This document shows positions 25,945 through 35,106 of a DNA stretch of 64,000 bases, piece after piece. Made by a program: the position numbers and the translations under genes. Within the stretch, counting starts at the first letter, position 1, and every line of letters starts with the position of its first letter. The notes below the pieces were generated by a model. It did no database searches and was not told the origin of the DNA. It worked only from the letters and a program-made list of their open reading frames with translations. The stretch is from Nitrospira sp. Lineage in GTDB: Bacteria > Nitrospirota > Nitrospiria > Nitrospirales > Nitrospiraceae. The DNA lies in assembly GCA_022843785.1 (NCBI GenBank), contig JALHMZ010000015.1, forward strand, positions 1 through 64,000, given 5' to 3'.

Positions 25945-26269
25945 ACTCTGCCTCTGGCTCTTCGCATCTCGTGAAGCCCGCTTCGACTCAGCGAGGCAAA
26001 CGCGTAGCGCCATCGGTCTAAAGAGCCTATAGCGTATAGCTTATGGCATCCGGACGTAAGGCGTGAGGGGTAAGGGGTGAAGGGTGGAAATCCAGAGCGG
26101 GAGCAGATAGCACTGCTGAATGGAGAGTTCTCAGATACGCCTGACCATTCTCAATTCACAACTGTCTGATCCGATCACGTGCTATACGCCATCAGCTATC
26201 AGCTCTTTATCCCAATGAGATACGCAATTTCAGTGATTTCAGAGGTATGTGTAGAGGGGCTGGAACGAA
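25945..26269. other. Intergenic region built of short repeats
   Basis: No gene seen. It contains a degenerate family B unit (about 25960-25985, CATCTCGTGAAGC), a left arm of family A near 26024-26050 (CTATAGCGTATAGC), several GAATGGAGA-type words shared with the gap at 7362-7445, and a full family A unit at 26167-26206. Confidence 0.6.
26167..26206 (-). repeat. Dispersed intergenic repeat, family A
   Basis: A 40-bp unit whose complement matches 32392-32431 at about 38 of 40 positions, including AGCTGATGGCGTATAGCAC and TGATCGGAT. It lies downstream of the exported flavodoxin-like gene, in a gap between convergent genes. Confidence 0.72.
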
Positions 26270-26869
26270 CTACTGTGTGGAGACCCTGCTGATGAGCTTT
26301 GCCACATCTGCGACGCGACGGCCCAAGGCCTTGGCCTCGGCCAGCTCTTTCTTGTCGATCCCTGGACTATCACCTTCCGTCGTAGCGGACGCCCCGAATG
26401 CGCCGCCGCCGCTGACAACGATCATCTGATTTCCCAACATCGCGGCAAGGATCGTCAACATCGTGATCTCTTTGCCGCTGGAAATCTGACCTCCGGTGGC
26501 AAAGGCTGCACCAACCTTGTTCTTCATCTTAAAATCGGGAAACACGCCGAACTTGAACTGCCAGTTGTCAAAGAACGTCTTGACCTCCCCCGACATATTG
26601 GACCAATAGACCGGCGAGCCGACGATCACAGCATCAGAGGAAAATAAGTCATCCGCCGTCACCTGGCCGACTCGCTTGAGCACCGCGAGAGTGCCCGGAA
26701 CCGAGCTGACCCCCTCGGCCACTGCGTCAGCCATTTGCTCCGTATTCCCCGACAACGAATGATAGGTCACCAGAACTTTGACCGGGGGCGAAGCCTCTTC
26801 AGCCCATGACCACGAAGGGGTACTGAAGATAATGAGGAGCGCCAATACGGATGCGAGGGGGTTACTCAT
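26270..26869 (-). CDS. Exported flavodoxin-like protein (WrbA / NAD(P)H:quinone oxidoreductase type)
   Basis: A protein of about 199 residues. The first 24 form a Sec-like signal peptide (LASVLALLIIFSTPSWSWA). The rest is a WrbA-like flavodoxin fold. The FMN phosphate loop is YHSLSGNTEQMA, the second FMN contact is GSPVYWSNMSGEV, and the late Gly-rich FATGGQISSGKE and GGAFGASATTEG segments match NAD(P)H:quinone oxidoreductases. Such enzymes are normally cytosolic, so the export signal is unusual. I start at ATG 26869; a longer start at 26890 would add seven residues before the signal. A periplasmic FMN-binding quinone or metal reductase is possible but unproven. Confidence 0.78.
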   Translation of the reverse strand: MSNPLASVLALLIIFSTPSWSWAEEASPPVKVLVTYHSLSGNTEQMADAVAEGVSSVPGTLAVLKRVGQVTADDLFSSDAVIVGSPVYWSNMSGEVKTFFDNWQFKFGVFPDFKMKNKVGAAFATGGQISSGKEITMLTILAAMLGNQMIVVSGGGAFGASATTEGDSPGIDKKELAEAKALGRRVADVAKLISRVSTQ

Positions 26870-26960
26870 AGCACCAGAAACACAGTACACGTTGTTCAGT
26901 CGAAGGAGTCTATGGCGTATGGCACGAAACCGAAAAGCGCACCTGCGAGAGCCATATCCC

Positions 26961-27000
26961 TAATCCGATCACGTGCTACATGCCATCAGCTATATGCTCC
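26961..27000 (-). repeat. Dispersed intergenic repeat, family A
   Basis: A third full-length copy (TAATCCGATCACGTGCTA then GCCATCAGCTATATGCTC), in the gap between the flavodoxin-like and zinc-ribbon genes, with a shorter left arm near 26910-26925 (TATGGCGTATGGCAC). Confidence 0.68.
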
Positions 27001-27033
27001 GGCCCTCAGGCAACGGCCTCGCATTCAATCTGG

Positions 27034-27219
27034 CTAGCGCCTGATCGTCTCTTCTTCCATGTGTTCTTCAACCGACACCTCCGTCAAGGTGCCTCGGTAG
27101 GTACAGCGGTGACACCGGATACGCCACTCTTCAATCCACTTTTCTTGCACATACGACTGCCGGCAGGTTGGACACACAAACACGCCCTTTTTGTAGAGCA
27201 CGCGACGTTTTTCTTGCAT
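27034..27219 (-). CDS. Small zinc-ribbon protein
   Basis: A 61-residue cytosolic protein with two CxxC knuckles 18 residues apart (CPTC and CHRC) flanked by basic and aromatic residues, which forms a zinc ribbon. The ATG at 27219 follows AGAGGCTGTC, a good ribosome site. The acidic, Glu-rich end (VEEHMEEET) is unremarkable. No family name can be given; such proteins often assist transcription or translation complexes. Confidence 0.72.
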   Translation of the reverse strand: MQEKRRVLYKKGVFVCPTCRQSYVQEKWIEEWRIRCHRCTYRGTLTEVSVEEHMEEETIRR

Positions 27220-27359
27220 GACAGCCTCTTTCTAAAATTCGCCTGGAGGATGGCACACTCTCCGCGGGGATTGCAAGAACGATGGCGCAGAGCCGCGCCG
27301 GTTGACACATTGCCGGAACCCGCCTTGACTCGGCCTAGGCCGGCCGCTACGATGCGCGC

Positions 27360-27836
27360 ATGCGCGTGACAAATTCCCCGCTGGTCCTTCTACCAATCCT
27401 GCTCATGGCACTCGTCTTCGCTGAAGCTCCCTCGCCCGCGCTAGCCGCAGATTCCGGACTACTGCCGATTCGCACGCCCTCCGGCATCATCATACAAGCC
27501 GAGATCGCCGACACAACGGTCAAACGCGCCACCGGCCTCATGTACAGAGAGCATTTGGATAAAGACCATGGCATGTTGTTCATCTTCGGCCAACCGTTAC
27601 CCTGGACCATTTGGATGAAAAATACGAAGATCGCGCTGGACCTGCTCTGGCTGGACGAAAAGAAACGAGTCATTCACATCGAGCGGCAGGTTCCCATCTG
27701 CACCAAGAGCGACGACTCGTGCCCGCAATATCGCCCGAATAGCTCCGATGCGATCTACGTGCTGGAAATTGCCGGCGGCACAGTGGATAGCTACAAGATC
27801 GAGAAGGGATCGAAGCTGGAGTTCAAGACACCCTAG
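27360..27836 (+). CDS. DUF192 family exported protein
   Basis: A 158-residue protein with a Sec signal peptide (LLPILLMALVFAEAPSPALA) and a DUF192 domain filling the remainder. The markers are EIADTTVKRATGLMYREHL, HGMLFIFGQPLPWTIWMKNT (the highly conserved centre) and a C-terminal YVLEIAGGTVDSYKIEKG. The family is beta-rich, usually periplasmic and of unknown function. An out-of-frame ATG eight bases upstream is ignored. It stands alone. Confidence 0.88.
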   Translation: MRVTNSPLVLLPILLMALVFAEAPSPALAADSGLLPIRTPSGIIIQAEIADTTVKRATGLMYREHLDKDHGMLFIFGQPLPWTIWMKNTKIALDLLWLDEKKRVIHIERQVPICTKSDDSCPQYRPNSSDAIYVLEIAGGTVDSYKIEKGSKLEFKTP

Positions 27837-27934
27837 TCGAAACGGCGAGGCCGGGGGTAAAGCCGAAATTGATGGACGCAGCCTACTCGCCCTCAACTGG
27901 TGCCGTAACCGCTGAACCGTGACCTCAGCCTTCC

Positions 27935-30112
27935 CTACGCTCTCTCCTGCCAGGACCTGATGCGTCGCGTGGTAATAACGCCCTTCACCCGTTCAATGGC
28001 TTTCATCACACGGCTTAAATGGGCCGTGTCGGCAATCTCCACGATGAAATCCAGCTCAGCCTTGCGATCTTCACGCGTAATGATTTCGGCGCGGCTGATA
28101 TTCGCCTGACATTCCGCAATGGCTGACGACACGTTGGCCAACACACCGGTCTTGTCCTCGGCAATCACAGCCACCTTGACGGAATGCCGGCCTGGGGTCG
28201 CCGTATCCCACTCCACCTCCACCAACCGCTCCCGATCGTAATCCAGCGCTTCCAGGTTGGGGCAATCGACAGAATGGATCGTGAGGCCGCGACCTCGTGT
28301 AATGTATCCTAGAATTTTATCGCCGGGAACGGGATTGCAGCAGCGGGACAGTTGCATCAAGAGGTCCCGCGAACCCTTGACTTGAATCCCCTGGTCCCCG
28401 CCTCTGCCGACTAACGGTTTCGGATGGCTCGGCGGTTCCGCAATCGGCGTGCTGTCAGAGGCAGGAGCAGCCAACCGTCCGATAACCTGGGCTGTCGACA
28501 CGTGCCCGAATCCGACGGCTGCGACCAGCTCATCAGCAGTCTCATACCCTTCATGCTTCGCCGCCTCGAGGAACTGGCTGGACTTGAACATCTGGGCAGG
28601 CGCCAAATCATGACGTCGAAGCTCGGCTTCCAGCAGCCGCCGGCCGATTTCCAGGCTCCGACTCTGCTCTTCAGATTTGATCCAATGTTTGATTTTGGTT
28701 TTAGCGCGCGACGTCCGTACAAACTTGAGCCAATCCTTGTGCGGCGTCTGATTGGGCGACGTCAGGATTTCGATGGTATCGCCGCTCGTCACTTCATGCT
28801 TCAGCGGGACGATCTTGCCGTTGATTTTCGCGCCGACACAGTGGTCACCCACTTCAGTGTGAATCGCGTAGGCGAAATCGACCGGCGTCGATCCCTTGGG
28901 CAGCTCCTTCACCGATCCTTTGGGCGTAAACACATAGACCACGTCGTGGAACAGTTCGAGTTTGACCGAGTCCATGAATTGCCGGTTGTCGGGTAAATCC
29001 TTCTGCCATTCGACAAACTGCCTCAGCCATCCAAAGGCCTTGCTGTCTTTATCGTCGATCCGGTCCTGTTCCTTGTACTTCCAATGGGCCGCAATTCCAT
29101 ATTCGGCCACACGATGCATCTCCTCCGTCCGAATCTGAAACTCCACATGCTCACCCTTCGGCCCCACGACGGTTGTGTGGAGCGATTGGTAGAGATTGGA
29201 TTTGGGAATTGCAATGTAGTCTTTGAACCGGCCCGGCAACGGACGCCACAGCGAGTGGATTACGCCGAGCACCGCATAACAATTCATCTTCGTGTCGGTA
29301 ATGATCCGCAACGCGGTGAGATCGTAGACTTCATCGAAGGAGATCGACTGTTTGTTCATCTTCTGGTAGATGCCGTAGAGGTGCTTGGGCCGGCCATAAA
29401 TCGCCCCGATCAGTCCGTTTTCCTCCACCGCCTTCTGCACCAACACGCCGACTTCCTGAATATACTGCTGCCGGTCCTCGTCCCGTTTTGCCACGCTGAC
29501 ACGCAGGGTTTCATAGACATCCGGCTTCAAGTGCTTCAAACAGAGATCTTCGAGTTCGTTCTTGACCCAACCGACCCCGATACGATTGGCCAGCGGCGCA
29601 TAAATTTCCAGCGTCTCCTGCGCAATTTCCTGGCGCTTGTTCTCGCTGAGATGCTCGAGCGTGCGCATATTGTGCAGCCGATCGGCCAACTTGATGATCA
29701 CGACGCGAATATCGTCCGCCATCGAGAGCACCATCTTGCGGAAATTCTCCGCCTGTTTTTCCTCGGAACTCTTAAATGTAATTTTCCCGATTTTGGTGAC
29801 ACCATCGACCAGATGAAGAACCTCTTTGCCGAATTCCCGTTCCAATTCATCGGTCGTCGCCACGGTGTCTTCCAGCGTGTCATGGAGCAAGCCGGCCACA
29901 ACCGCCGCAACATCGGTCTTCAGCAGGGCCAACACGCCCGCCACTGCCACCGGATGCTGGACGTACGGCTCCCCTGATCGCCTGGTTTGCCCATGATGCG
30001 CCTTGACGGAAAACTCGTATGCTTTGCGGATCATGCCAAGATCGGCATCCGGCTGGTAACTCCGGAGTCGCGCCAACAATTGATCGATATCGGTAACGGT
30101 TTCGTAGACCAT
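27935..30112 (-). CDS. RelA/SpoT family bifunctional (p)ppGpp synthetase/hydrolase
   Basis: A 725-residue cytosolic stringent-response enzyme. Domains in order: HD hydrolase at about residues 25-180 with the intact LLHDTLEDT motif; synthetase at about 235-350 (YGRPKHLYGIYQKM, EVYDLTALRIIT, FKDYIAIPKSNLYQSLHTTV); TGS at about 390-450 (VYVFTPKGSVKELPKG); and a C-terminal ACT domain (VAVIAEDKTGVLANVSSAIAE). Both catalytic centres look intact, so it should make and degrade (p)ppGpp, as Rel/SpoT does when it is the only long homologue. AGGGA precedes ATG 30112. It lies six bases after recJ and is probably co-transcribed with it. Confidence 0.94.
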   Translation of the reverse strand: MVYETVTDIDQLLARLRSYQPDADLGMIRKAYEFSVKAHHGQTRRSGEPYVQHPVAVAGVLALLKTDVAAVVAGLLHDTLEDTVATTDELEREFGKEVLHLVDGVTKIGKITFKSSEEKQAENFRKMVLSMADDIRVVIIKLADRLHNMRTLEHLSENKRQEIAQETLEIYAPLANRIGVGWVKNELEDLCLKHLKPDVYETLRVSVAKRDEDRQQYIQEVGVLVQKAVEENGLIGAIYGRPKHLYGIYQKMNKQSISFDEVYDLTALRIITDTKMNCYAVLGVIHSLWRPLPGRFKDYIAIPKSNLYQSLHTTVVGPKGEHVEFQIRTEEMHRVAEYGIAAHWKYKEQDRIDDKDSKAFGWLRQFVEWQKDLPDNRQFMDSVKLELFHDVVYVFTPKGSVKELPKGSTPVDFAYAIHTEVGDHCVGAKINGKIVPLKHEVTSGDTIEILTSPNQTPHKDWLKFVRTSRAKTKIKHWIKSEEQSRSLEIGRRLLEAELRRHDLAPAQMFKSSQFLEAAKHEGYETADELVAAVGFGHVSTAQVIGRLAAPASDSTPIAEPPSHPKPLVGRGGDQGIQVKGSRDLLMQLSRCCNPVPGDKILGYITRGRGLTIHSVDCPNLEALDYDRERLVEVEWDTATPGRHSVKVAVIAEDKTGVLANVSSAIAECQANISRAEIITREDRKAELDFIVEIADTAHLSRVMKAIERVKGVITTRRIRSWQERA

Positions 30113-30118
30113 CGTTCC

Positions 30119-31816
30119 CTACTCACCAGACGTTGGACGCATGTCGCGGATACGTAACTGAATCCGATCTTCCCCGTTCCAATGGTTCCATTCAGGCGTG
30201 AACGCCACATCCACCGGCGTTCTGAGCGAGAGGCCCTGCGCTTCGAGCGATTTCATGCCGAATCCGATTCCGTCGAATGCCGGGGATCGCCCCTGGCGAA
30301 GCGTCATCTTGAGATGTTTCTCACCCACGACACGAGCGTTCACAATCTCCAGCCGTCTCCCTGCAAACATTGGCTCAGGATTGCCGGCCCCGAAAGGATG
30401 CAGCGCACCGATTTCATGCAGGAGGCGGTGCGTGACTTCGTCCAAGCGCACTTCGGAATCGACGTGCAGCGAGGGAATATGTCCGGCGGAGTGCGCCCAC
30501 TGGCTCGCCGCCCCAGCAAACCGCTCTGAAAATTCAGACAAACGGTCTTCATGAACGGTGACCCCTGCGGCGCTGGGATGCCCGCCGAACGCCACCAGCA
30601 GATCACGGCAAGATGCCAGGCCTTGGTAGAGATCAAAACCGGGAATGGTACGGGCCGACCCCTTGCCGATCCCCTGCTCATTGACGGCGATCACAATGGC
30701 CGGACGGTGAAACCGTTCGACGAGACGCGCCGCCACAATGCCGACGACTCCCAAGTGCCAACGACGAGAGGCCACCACGATCGCGCCAGGAAGTTCACCA
30801 GACTCCACCACGGCAAGTGCCTCCCGCATGATCTCAGCTTCGAGCTGCTGCCGAGTCCGATTCAAGTGGTCAAGCTCTTCGGCCAACTGTCTCGCATCCG
30901 ACTCAGACTCCGTCGTGAGCAACTGGACCCCCTTGATCGCCTCATCCATTCGACCTGCTGCGTTCAACCGGGGCGCCAGTTTGAATGCGATGGTCTCCGC
31001 CGTGCAGGGCTTTGTCACCCCGGACACCTGTTTCAACGCCCTGACCCCGCACCGGGCCCCGCGGGAAATTTGCGCCAACCCGTCACGCACAAATGTCCGG
31101 TTTTCATCTTGCAGCGGCACGACATCGGCAATGGTGGAGAGCGCGACCAAATCCAACAGCGACTCCAACGTGACCGACCCAGGCCCATACGTCGCCTCAT
31201 ACGCGCCGGCCACTTTGTACGCCAGCCCGCCGGAGCACAAACCACGGAACGGATAGCGCGCATCGCGGCGATGGGGATTCATCACAGCCAGCGCCGGAGG
31301 CAGATCCTCATCGGTTTGGTGATGGTCCGTGACGATCACGTCGAGTCCCAGTTGATTGGCCACCGCAATCTCATGATGCGAGGTGGTCCCGCAATCCGAC
31401 GTCACCAGCAGCGTGACCCCCTCGCCTGCGAGCTTCCGGATCGCGCCTTCGTTCAATCCATACCCCTCGCGGACTCGATGCGGCACATACGCAGAGGCAT
31501 TGGCGCCCATCCCCCGGAAGAACGAGAGGTAAATGCTGGTCGCCGACATACCGTCGACATCGTAGTCGCCATAAAAACAGATCCGTTCCTGCCGGAGTAT
31601 CGCCCGGTGGAGGCGTTCGACGGCCTTGCCCATGTCGGGAATCAAAAAGGGATCGTGGGTTTTGCCGGAAGACATCCAGGCTGTCGCTTCATCGAACGTG
31701 GTCACGCCACGAGCCATCAATAGCGACGCGGTGGCTGAAGAAATCGATAGCGCCTGGGCCAGGGCCGCCCGTTGAGTCGGATCAATATCGCGAAAGATCC
31801 AGAGTTTCGACTGCAT
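30119..31816 (-). CDS. recJ: Single-stranded-DNA-specific exonuclease RecJ
   Basis: A 565-residue DHH-family 5'-3' exonuclease used in recombination, mismatch and base-excision repair. The metal-binding motifs are present: CFYGDYDVDGMSA (motif I), LVTSDCGTT (II), VIVTDHHQ (III, the DHH) and a later LDLVALSTIADVVPL. The DHHA1 motif GGHPSAAGVTV (about residue 405) and a C-terminal OB-like domain complete the family layout. ATG 31816 is preferred to GTG 31822 because GAGG is five bases upstream. It heads a probable recJ-rel operon. Confidence 0.94.
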   Translation of the reverse strand: MQSKLWIFRDIDPTQRAALAQALSISSATASLLMARGVTTFDEATAWMSSGKTHDPFLIPDMGKAVERLHRAILRQERICFYGDYDVDGMSATSIYLSFFRGMGANASAYVPHRVREGYGLNEGAIRKLAGEGVTLLVTSDCGTTSHHEIAVANQLGLDVIVTDHHQTDEDLPPALAVMNPHRRDARYPFRGLCSGGLAYKVAGAYEATYGPGSVTLESLLDLVALSTIADVVPLQDENRTFVRDGLAQISRGARCGVRALKQVSGVTKPCTAETIAFKLAPRLNAAGRMDEAIKGVQLLTTESESDARQLAEELDHLNRTRQQLEAEIMREALAVVESGELPGAIVVASRRWHLGVVGIVAARLVERFHRPAIVIAVNEQGIGKGSARTIPGFDLYQGLASCRDLLVAFGGHPSAAGVTVHEDRLSEFSERFAGAASQWAHSAGHIPSLHVDSEVRLDEVTHRLLHEIGALHPFGAGNPEPMFAGRRLEIVNARVVGEKHLKMTLRQGRSPAFDGIGFGMKSLEAQGLSLRTPVDVAFTPEWNHWNGEDRIQLRIRDMRPTSGE

Positions 31817-32025
31817 CCTCACCTCGTGACGGGCGTCGGTCTATGTGGAAATGCGTTTGCCGGGAATCACCTTACAGTATTCACATGAATCATACGGAGT
31901 TACGCGGATGGTAATGGCTCCCTTTCCCGTTGTCAAACCGATCGTGCTGATACGGTCTCCTCGGTCTGCCTGGAAAAGTGGACTGACAGCTGGATGACAG
32001 GAAAACGGCGCACGGGGAGGGAGAG

Positions 32026-32065
32026 AGGAAAAGAGGGAATAGAAACCGGTTGGTTGGCTATTCCC
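32026..32065 (-). terminator. Probable intrinsic terminator of pup
   Basis: On the minus strand GGGAATAG pairs with CTATTCCC across a 15-base loop and is followed by TCTTTTCC. The stem begins within the pup stop region, which is common for tightly packed terminators. Confidence 0.5.
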
Positions 32066-32255
32066 CTCCCTTTTGAACGTAGTTCTTCACGAATTCTTCG
32101 GCGTTCTTCTCAAGCACGTCGTCGATTTCATCGACAAGCTTGTCGATATCTTCCTTCAGCTTCTTGCCGGCCTCGACGACTTTGGGATTGGCCTTGACCT
32201 CATCTTTGGGCTGAGGGTCGCGTTTCGGCTCCTGTTTGCGCTCCTGTTTTTCCAT
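32058..32255 (-). CDS. pup: Prokaryotic ubiquitin-like protein Pup, Gly-Gly-Glu ending
   Basis: A 65-residue protein. The N-terminal 30 residues are Lys/Glu/Pro-rich and disordered. The C-terminal half carries the Pup core, with DIDKLVDEIDDVLEKNAEEF and the ending VKNYVQKGGE, nearly matching mycobacterial Pup (DEIDDVLEENAEDF, YVQKGG). Pup is ligated through its C-terminal Glu to protein lysines by PafA and targets them to the Mpa-proteasome. The gene encodes Glu directly, so deamidation by Dop is not needed before ligation. GGAGGTGCTCGA precedes the ATG. No pafA, dop, mpa or proteasome gene lies in this window. Confidence 0.9.
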   Translation of the reverse strand: MEKQERKQEPKRDPQPKDEVKANPKVVEAGKKLKEDIDKLVDEIDDVLEKNAEEFVKNYVQKGGE

Positions 32256-32391
32256 TCGAGCACCTCCAATATGATTCGGAGCACCTCTCGTGGATCAACG
32301 CTGCGCGTGATCCCCTGCTGTCAACTTACTCCAGGCCCTGCAAACCCGTCAAGGCAAGGCGCAAACCATGACACGTATCTCGTTGGGGAGA

Positions 32392-32431
32392 AGAGCTGAT
32401 AGCTGATGGCGTATAGCACATGATCGGATTA
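32392..32431 (+). repeat. Dispersed intergenic repeat, family A
   Basis: This copy begins GAGCTGATAGCTGATGGC and is followed at about 32456-32485 by a partial inverted arm (GCCATACGCTATAAGCTCT). The pair could form a long imperfect hairpin between pup and the pyrophosphatase gene. The unit is the inverse of those at 26167 and 26961. Confidence 0.72.
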
Positions 32432-32525
32432 AGTTTCGCTTCTCCCTCCGGTCCTATGCCATGAGCCATACGCTATAAGCTCTTTCGACCGATGGCGCTT
32501 CTCGCCCGTCGCGCCAGTGTCGCAA

Positions 32526-34580
32526 TCAGACGATCAGCGACACGATCAGCAGCGCGACGATGTTGATGACCTTGATCATCGGATTCACCGCCGGTCCGGC
32601 CGTATCCTTATACGGATCGCCCACTGTATCGCCGGTGACGGCCGCCTTGTGCGTGTCCGTCCCCTTCAACCCCTGCTCTTCGATAAACTTTTTGGCATTA
32701 TCCCAGGCGCCGCCGCCGCTCGTCATCGAGATCGCCACGAACAACCCCGTCACAATGCTGCCGACCAGCATACCACCGAGCGCCTGCGGCCCGAGAAGCA
32801 GCCCGACGATCACGGGCGAGATGACCGGAATCAGCCCGGGAACCATCATTTTTTGAATCGCCGCCTTCGTCACGATATCGACACAGGTACCGTATTCCGG
32901 CTTGCCGGTCCCTTCCATAATACCCTTGATCTCCCGGAACTGCCTCCGAACCTCTTCCACAATCAAGCCACCCGCTTCTCCGACGGCTCTCATACAGAGC
33001 GAACCAAAGATAAACGGCAGCGCCCCCCCCAAGAACAATCCGACCAGCACCTTCGGATTTGAGAGGTCAAACGCCGCCAGCGCCGGATTGTGCGCCCCGA
33101 CTTCACGGGAAAATTCCGCAAACAGCACCACCGCCGCCAACCCGGCTGAGCCGATCGCATAGCCTTTCGTCACGGCCTTGGTCGTGTTGCCGACCGCATC
33201 GAGCGGGTCCGTAATATCGCGCACGGCTTTGCCCAAATGCGACATTTCAGCAATTCCGCCTGCGTTATCTGTAATCGGACCGAATGCATCGATCGCCACG
33301 ACGATCCCGGCCATCGAAAGCATCGACACCGCCGCCACAGCCACACCGTACAAGCCGCCAGACTCCGCCCCGCCGCACACCCAAAAGCTGCCCAAAATCG
33401 CCGCCGCAATCACCACCACCGGCGCCGCCGTCGACTGCATGCCGACCGCCAGACCTGCGATGATATTGGTTGCATGGCCGGTTTCACTGGCCTTCGCAAT
33501 GTACTGCACCGGCTCATAGCTCTTCGACGTGTAGTAATCGGTAATGAACACCAGCGCCAAGGTCACGATCAATCCGATCAGCGCCGCCATATAATAGCTC
33601 ATCCCACTGACCCCGCCGACGCCGTTCATGATCGACGACGTAATGGGATAGAATGCGATAGCCGCGATGCCGCCGGCCACGAACAAGCCCTTGTACAAGG
33701 CCGTCATGATCTCGCCACCCTCACTCACCTTCACAAACAAGATCCCGATAATCGTCGCGAAGATCGTCACGCCGCCCAGCGCGAGCGGATAGAGAATCGG
33801 CGCGCTCGCCCCCTTGAACATGGTAAAGGCCAAGACCATCGCCGCGACCGTCGTCACGGCATAGGTTTCAAACAAGTCCGCGGCCATGCCGGCGCAATCG
33901 CCGACGTTGTCGCCGACGTTGTCCGCGATCACAGCCGGATTGCGAGGATCGTCTTCAGGAATACCGGCTTCCACTTTTCCTACGAGATCCGCGCCCACGT
34001 CCGCCGCCTTCGTATAGATACCGCCACCGACCCGGGCGAAGACCGAGATCAAACTGCCACCGAACCCGAGACTGAGCAACGCGTGAATGGCTTTCTCTTG
34101 CCCGGCCACCGATTGCGCAATCATATAGAAGGTCGTGATCGCCAACAGTCCCAAACCGATCAGCAACAGACCGGTCACCGCACCCCCTCGAAACGCAACA
34201 GTCAAGGCGGCATTCATACCGTCATGAGCTGCTTGGGCTGTCCGCACATTCGCGCGCACCGCGATGATCATGCCGACATAGCCGGCGATGGACGAGGCTC
34301 CCGCGCCGACCAGAAATCCGATCGCCGTCAACAGGCCGAATTTATCGGAAGCGGCCCCTGCGCCCCAGAGCAGGACGAACAGCACAGCCGCCACTATTCC
34401 CACCGTCCGATACTGCCGATTCATATAGGCGCTGGCGCCCTCCTGAATAGCCTTCGCAATCTCTTGCATCTTCGCGTTGCCCGCGTTGAGCTTGAAGACC
34501 CACATAGCCAAGTAGAGGCCATAAGCAATGCCGGCCACGGCCGCGATCAATGCAAACGTCACAATCGCTGAATCACTCAC
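32526..34580 (-). CDS. hppA: Membrane-bound proton-translocating pyrophosphatase, K+-independent type
   Basis: A 684-residue integral membrane enzyme with about 16 helices that couples pyrophosphate hydrolysis to proton pumping. The catalytic loop [20 protein letters not shown] and the following [20 protein letters not shown] (Asp-rich, Mg-PPi binding) are intact. The potassium-dependence site reads [10 protein letters not shown]: Lys where K+-dependent enzymes have Ala, so it should be K+-independent and proton pumping. GTG 34580 follows AGGAGGGTATCCC. Such pumps recover energy from biosynthetic pyrophosphate, which suits an energy-limited chemolithotroph. It has no operon partner. Confidence 0.94.
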   Translation of the reverse strand: MSDSAIVTFALIAAVAGIAYGLYLAMWVFKLNAGNAKMQEIAKAIQEGASAYMNRQYRTVGIVAAVLFVLLWGAGAASDKFGLLTAIGFLVGAGASSIAGYVGMIIAVRANVRTAQAAHDGMNAALTVAFRGGAVTGLLLIGLGLLAITTFYMIAQSVAGQEKAIHALLSLGFGGSLISVFARVGGGIYTKAADVGADLVGKVEAGIPEDDPRNPAVIADNVGDNVGDCAGMAADLFETYAVTTVAAMVLAFTMFKGASAPILYPLALGGVTIFATIIGILFVKVSEGGEIMTALYKGLFVAGGIAAIAFYPITSSIMNGVGGVSGMSYYMAALIGLIVTLALVFITDYYTSKSYEPVQYIAKASETGHATNIIAGLAVGMQSTAAPVVVIAAAILGSFWVCGGAESGGLYGVAVAAVSMLSMAGIVVAIDAFGPITDNAGGIAEMSHLGKAVRDITDPLDAVGNTTKAVTKGYAIGSAGLAAVVLFAEFSREVGAHNPALAAFDLSNPKVLVGLFLGGALPFIFGSLCMRAVGEAGGLIVEEVRRQFREIKGIMEGTGKPEYGTCVDIVTKAAIQKMMVPGLIPVISPVIVGLLLGPQALGGMLVGSIVTGLFVAISMTSGGGAWDNAKKFIEEQGLKGTDTHKAAVTGDTVGDPYKDTAGPAVNPMIKVINIVALLIVSLIV

Positions 34581-34842
34581 GGGATACCCTCCTAGTGGAT
34601 AAACGCATTTCTTATGTCACACGGCTCCCCATGGCTTCAACCCATCCAAAGTACATGAGGCGAGTGGGGAAACCGTACAACGGCGCAGGAGCAGCGAGCA
34701 GCTAACTATCTGAAAAGCGGAGTCATTCTATACAGGTAGGGGTCAGAGGATCAAGATGAAATGTGAGGGAGGGGGCGACAGACAAAGCACAGGTTTACGC
34801 CGTACGCCGACTTTGTTATAGTCCGCGCAGACGGAGCAGCTG

Positions 34843-35097
34843 ATGGAATTTGAACCGAGTTATATCGTGATCGACGGGCAGACCTTCAGCAAGGCAAAGC
34901 TGGCATTGGACAATCATGTCTACAAGAACTGCCAGATCGACGACTGCGACATCTACTACAGCGGCGGGCAATATGAACTGCTGGACACCCACGTGACCAA
35001 TTCACGCTTGATCCTGAACCACCCGGCTAAAGCCATCTACTCGGCGCTCCAGATTTTCAAGATGAAGTCGCCGGGTTCCCGTATCGTCTTCGACTGA
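34843..35097 (+). CDS. Hypothetical protein
   Basis: An 84-residue soluble protein with alternating hydrophobic residues and a run of short beta-like repeats (NHVYKNCQIDDCDIYYSGG), faintly reminiscent of a pentapeptide or right-handed beta helix. ATG 34843 follows GGAG. It lies nine bases before the methyltransferase-like gene in the same direction and may be co-expressed. The family is unknown. Confidence 0.6.
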   Translation: MEFEPSYIVIDGQTFSKAKLALDNHVYKNCQIDDCDIYYSGGQYELLDTHVTNSRLILNHPAKAIYSALQIFKMKSPGSRIVFD

Positions 35098-35106
35098 TCG
35101 TTCCGC

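Noticed and set aside
30551..31723. A 390-codon plus-strand frame opposite recJ
   Set aside because: RecJ motifs on the minus strand are complete; the plus frame is Arg/His-rich complement.
33237..34571. A 444-codon plus-strand frame opposite the pyrophosphatase gene
   Set aside because: It is a His/Arg/Asp-rich complement of a well-conserved membrane enzyme with intact catalytic motifs.
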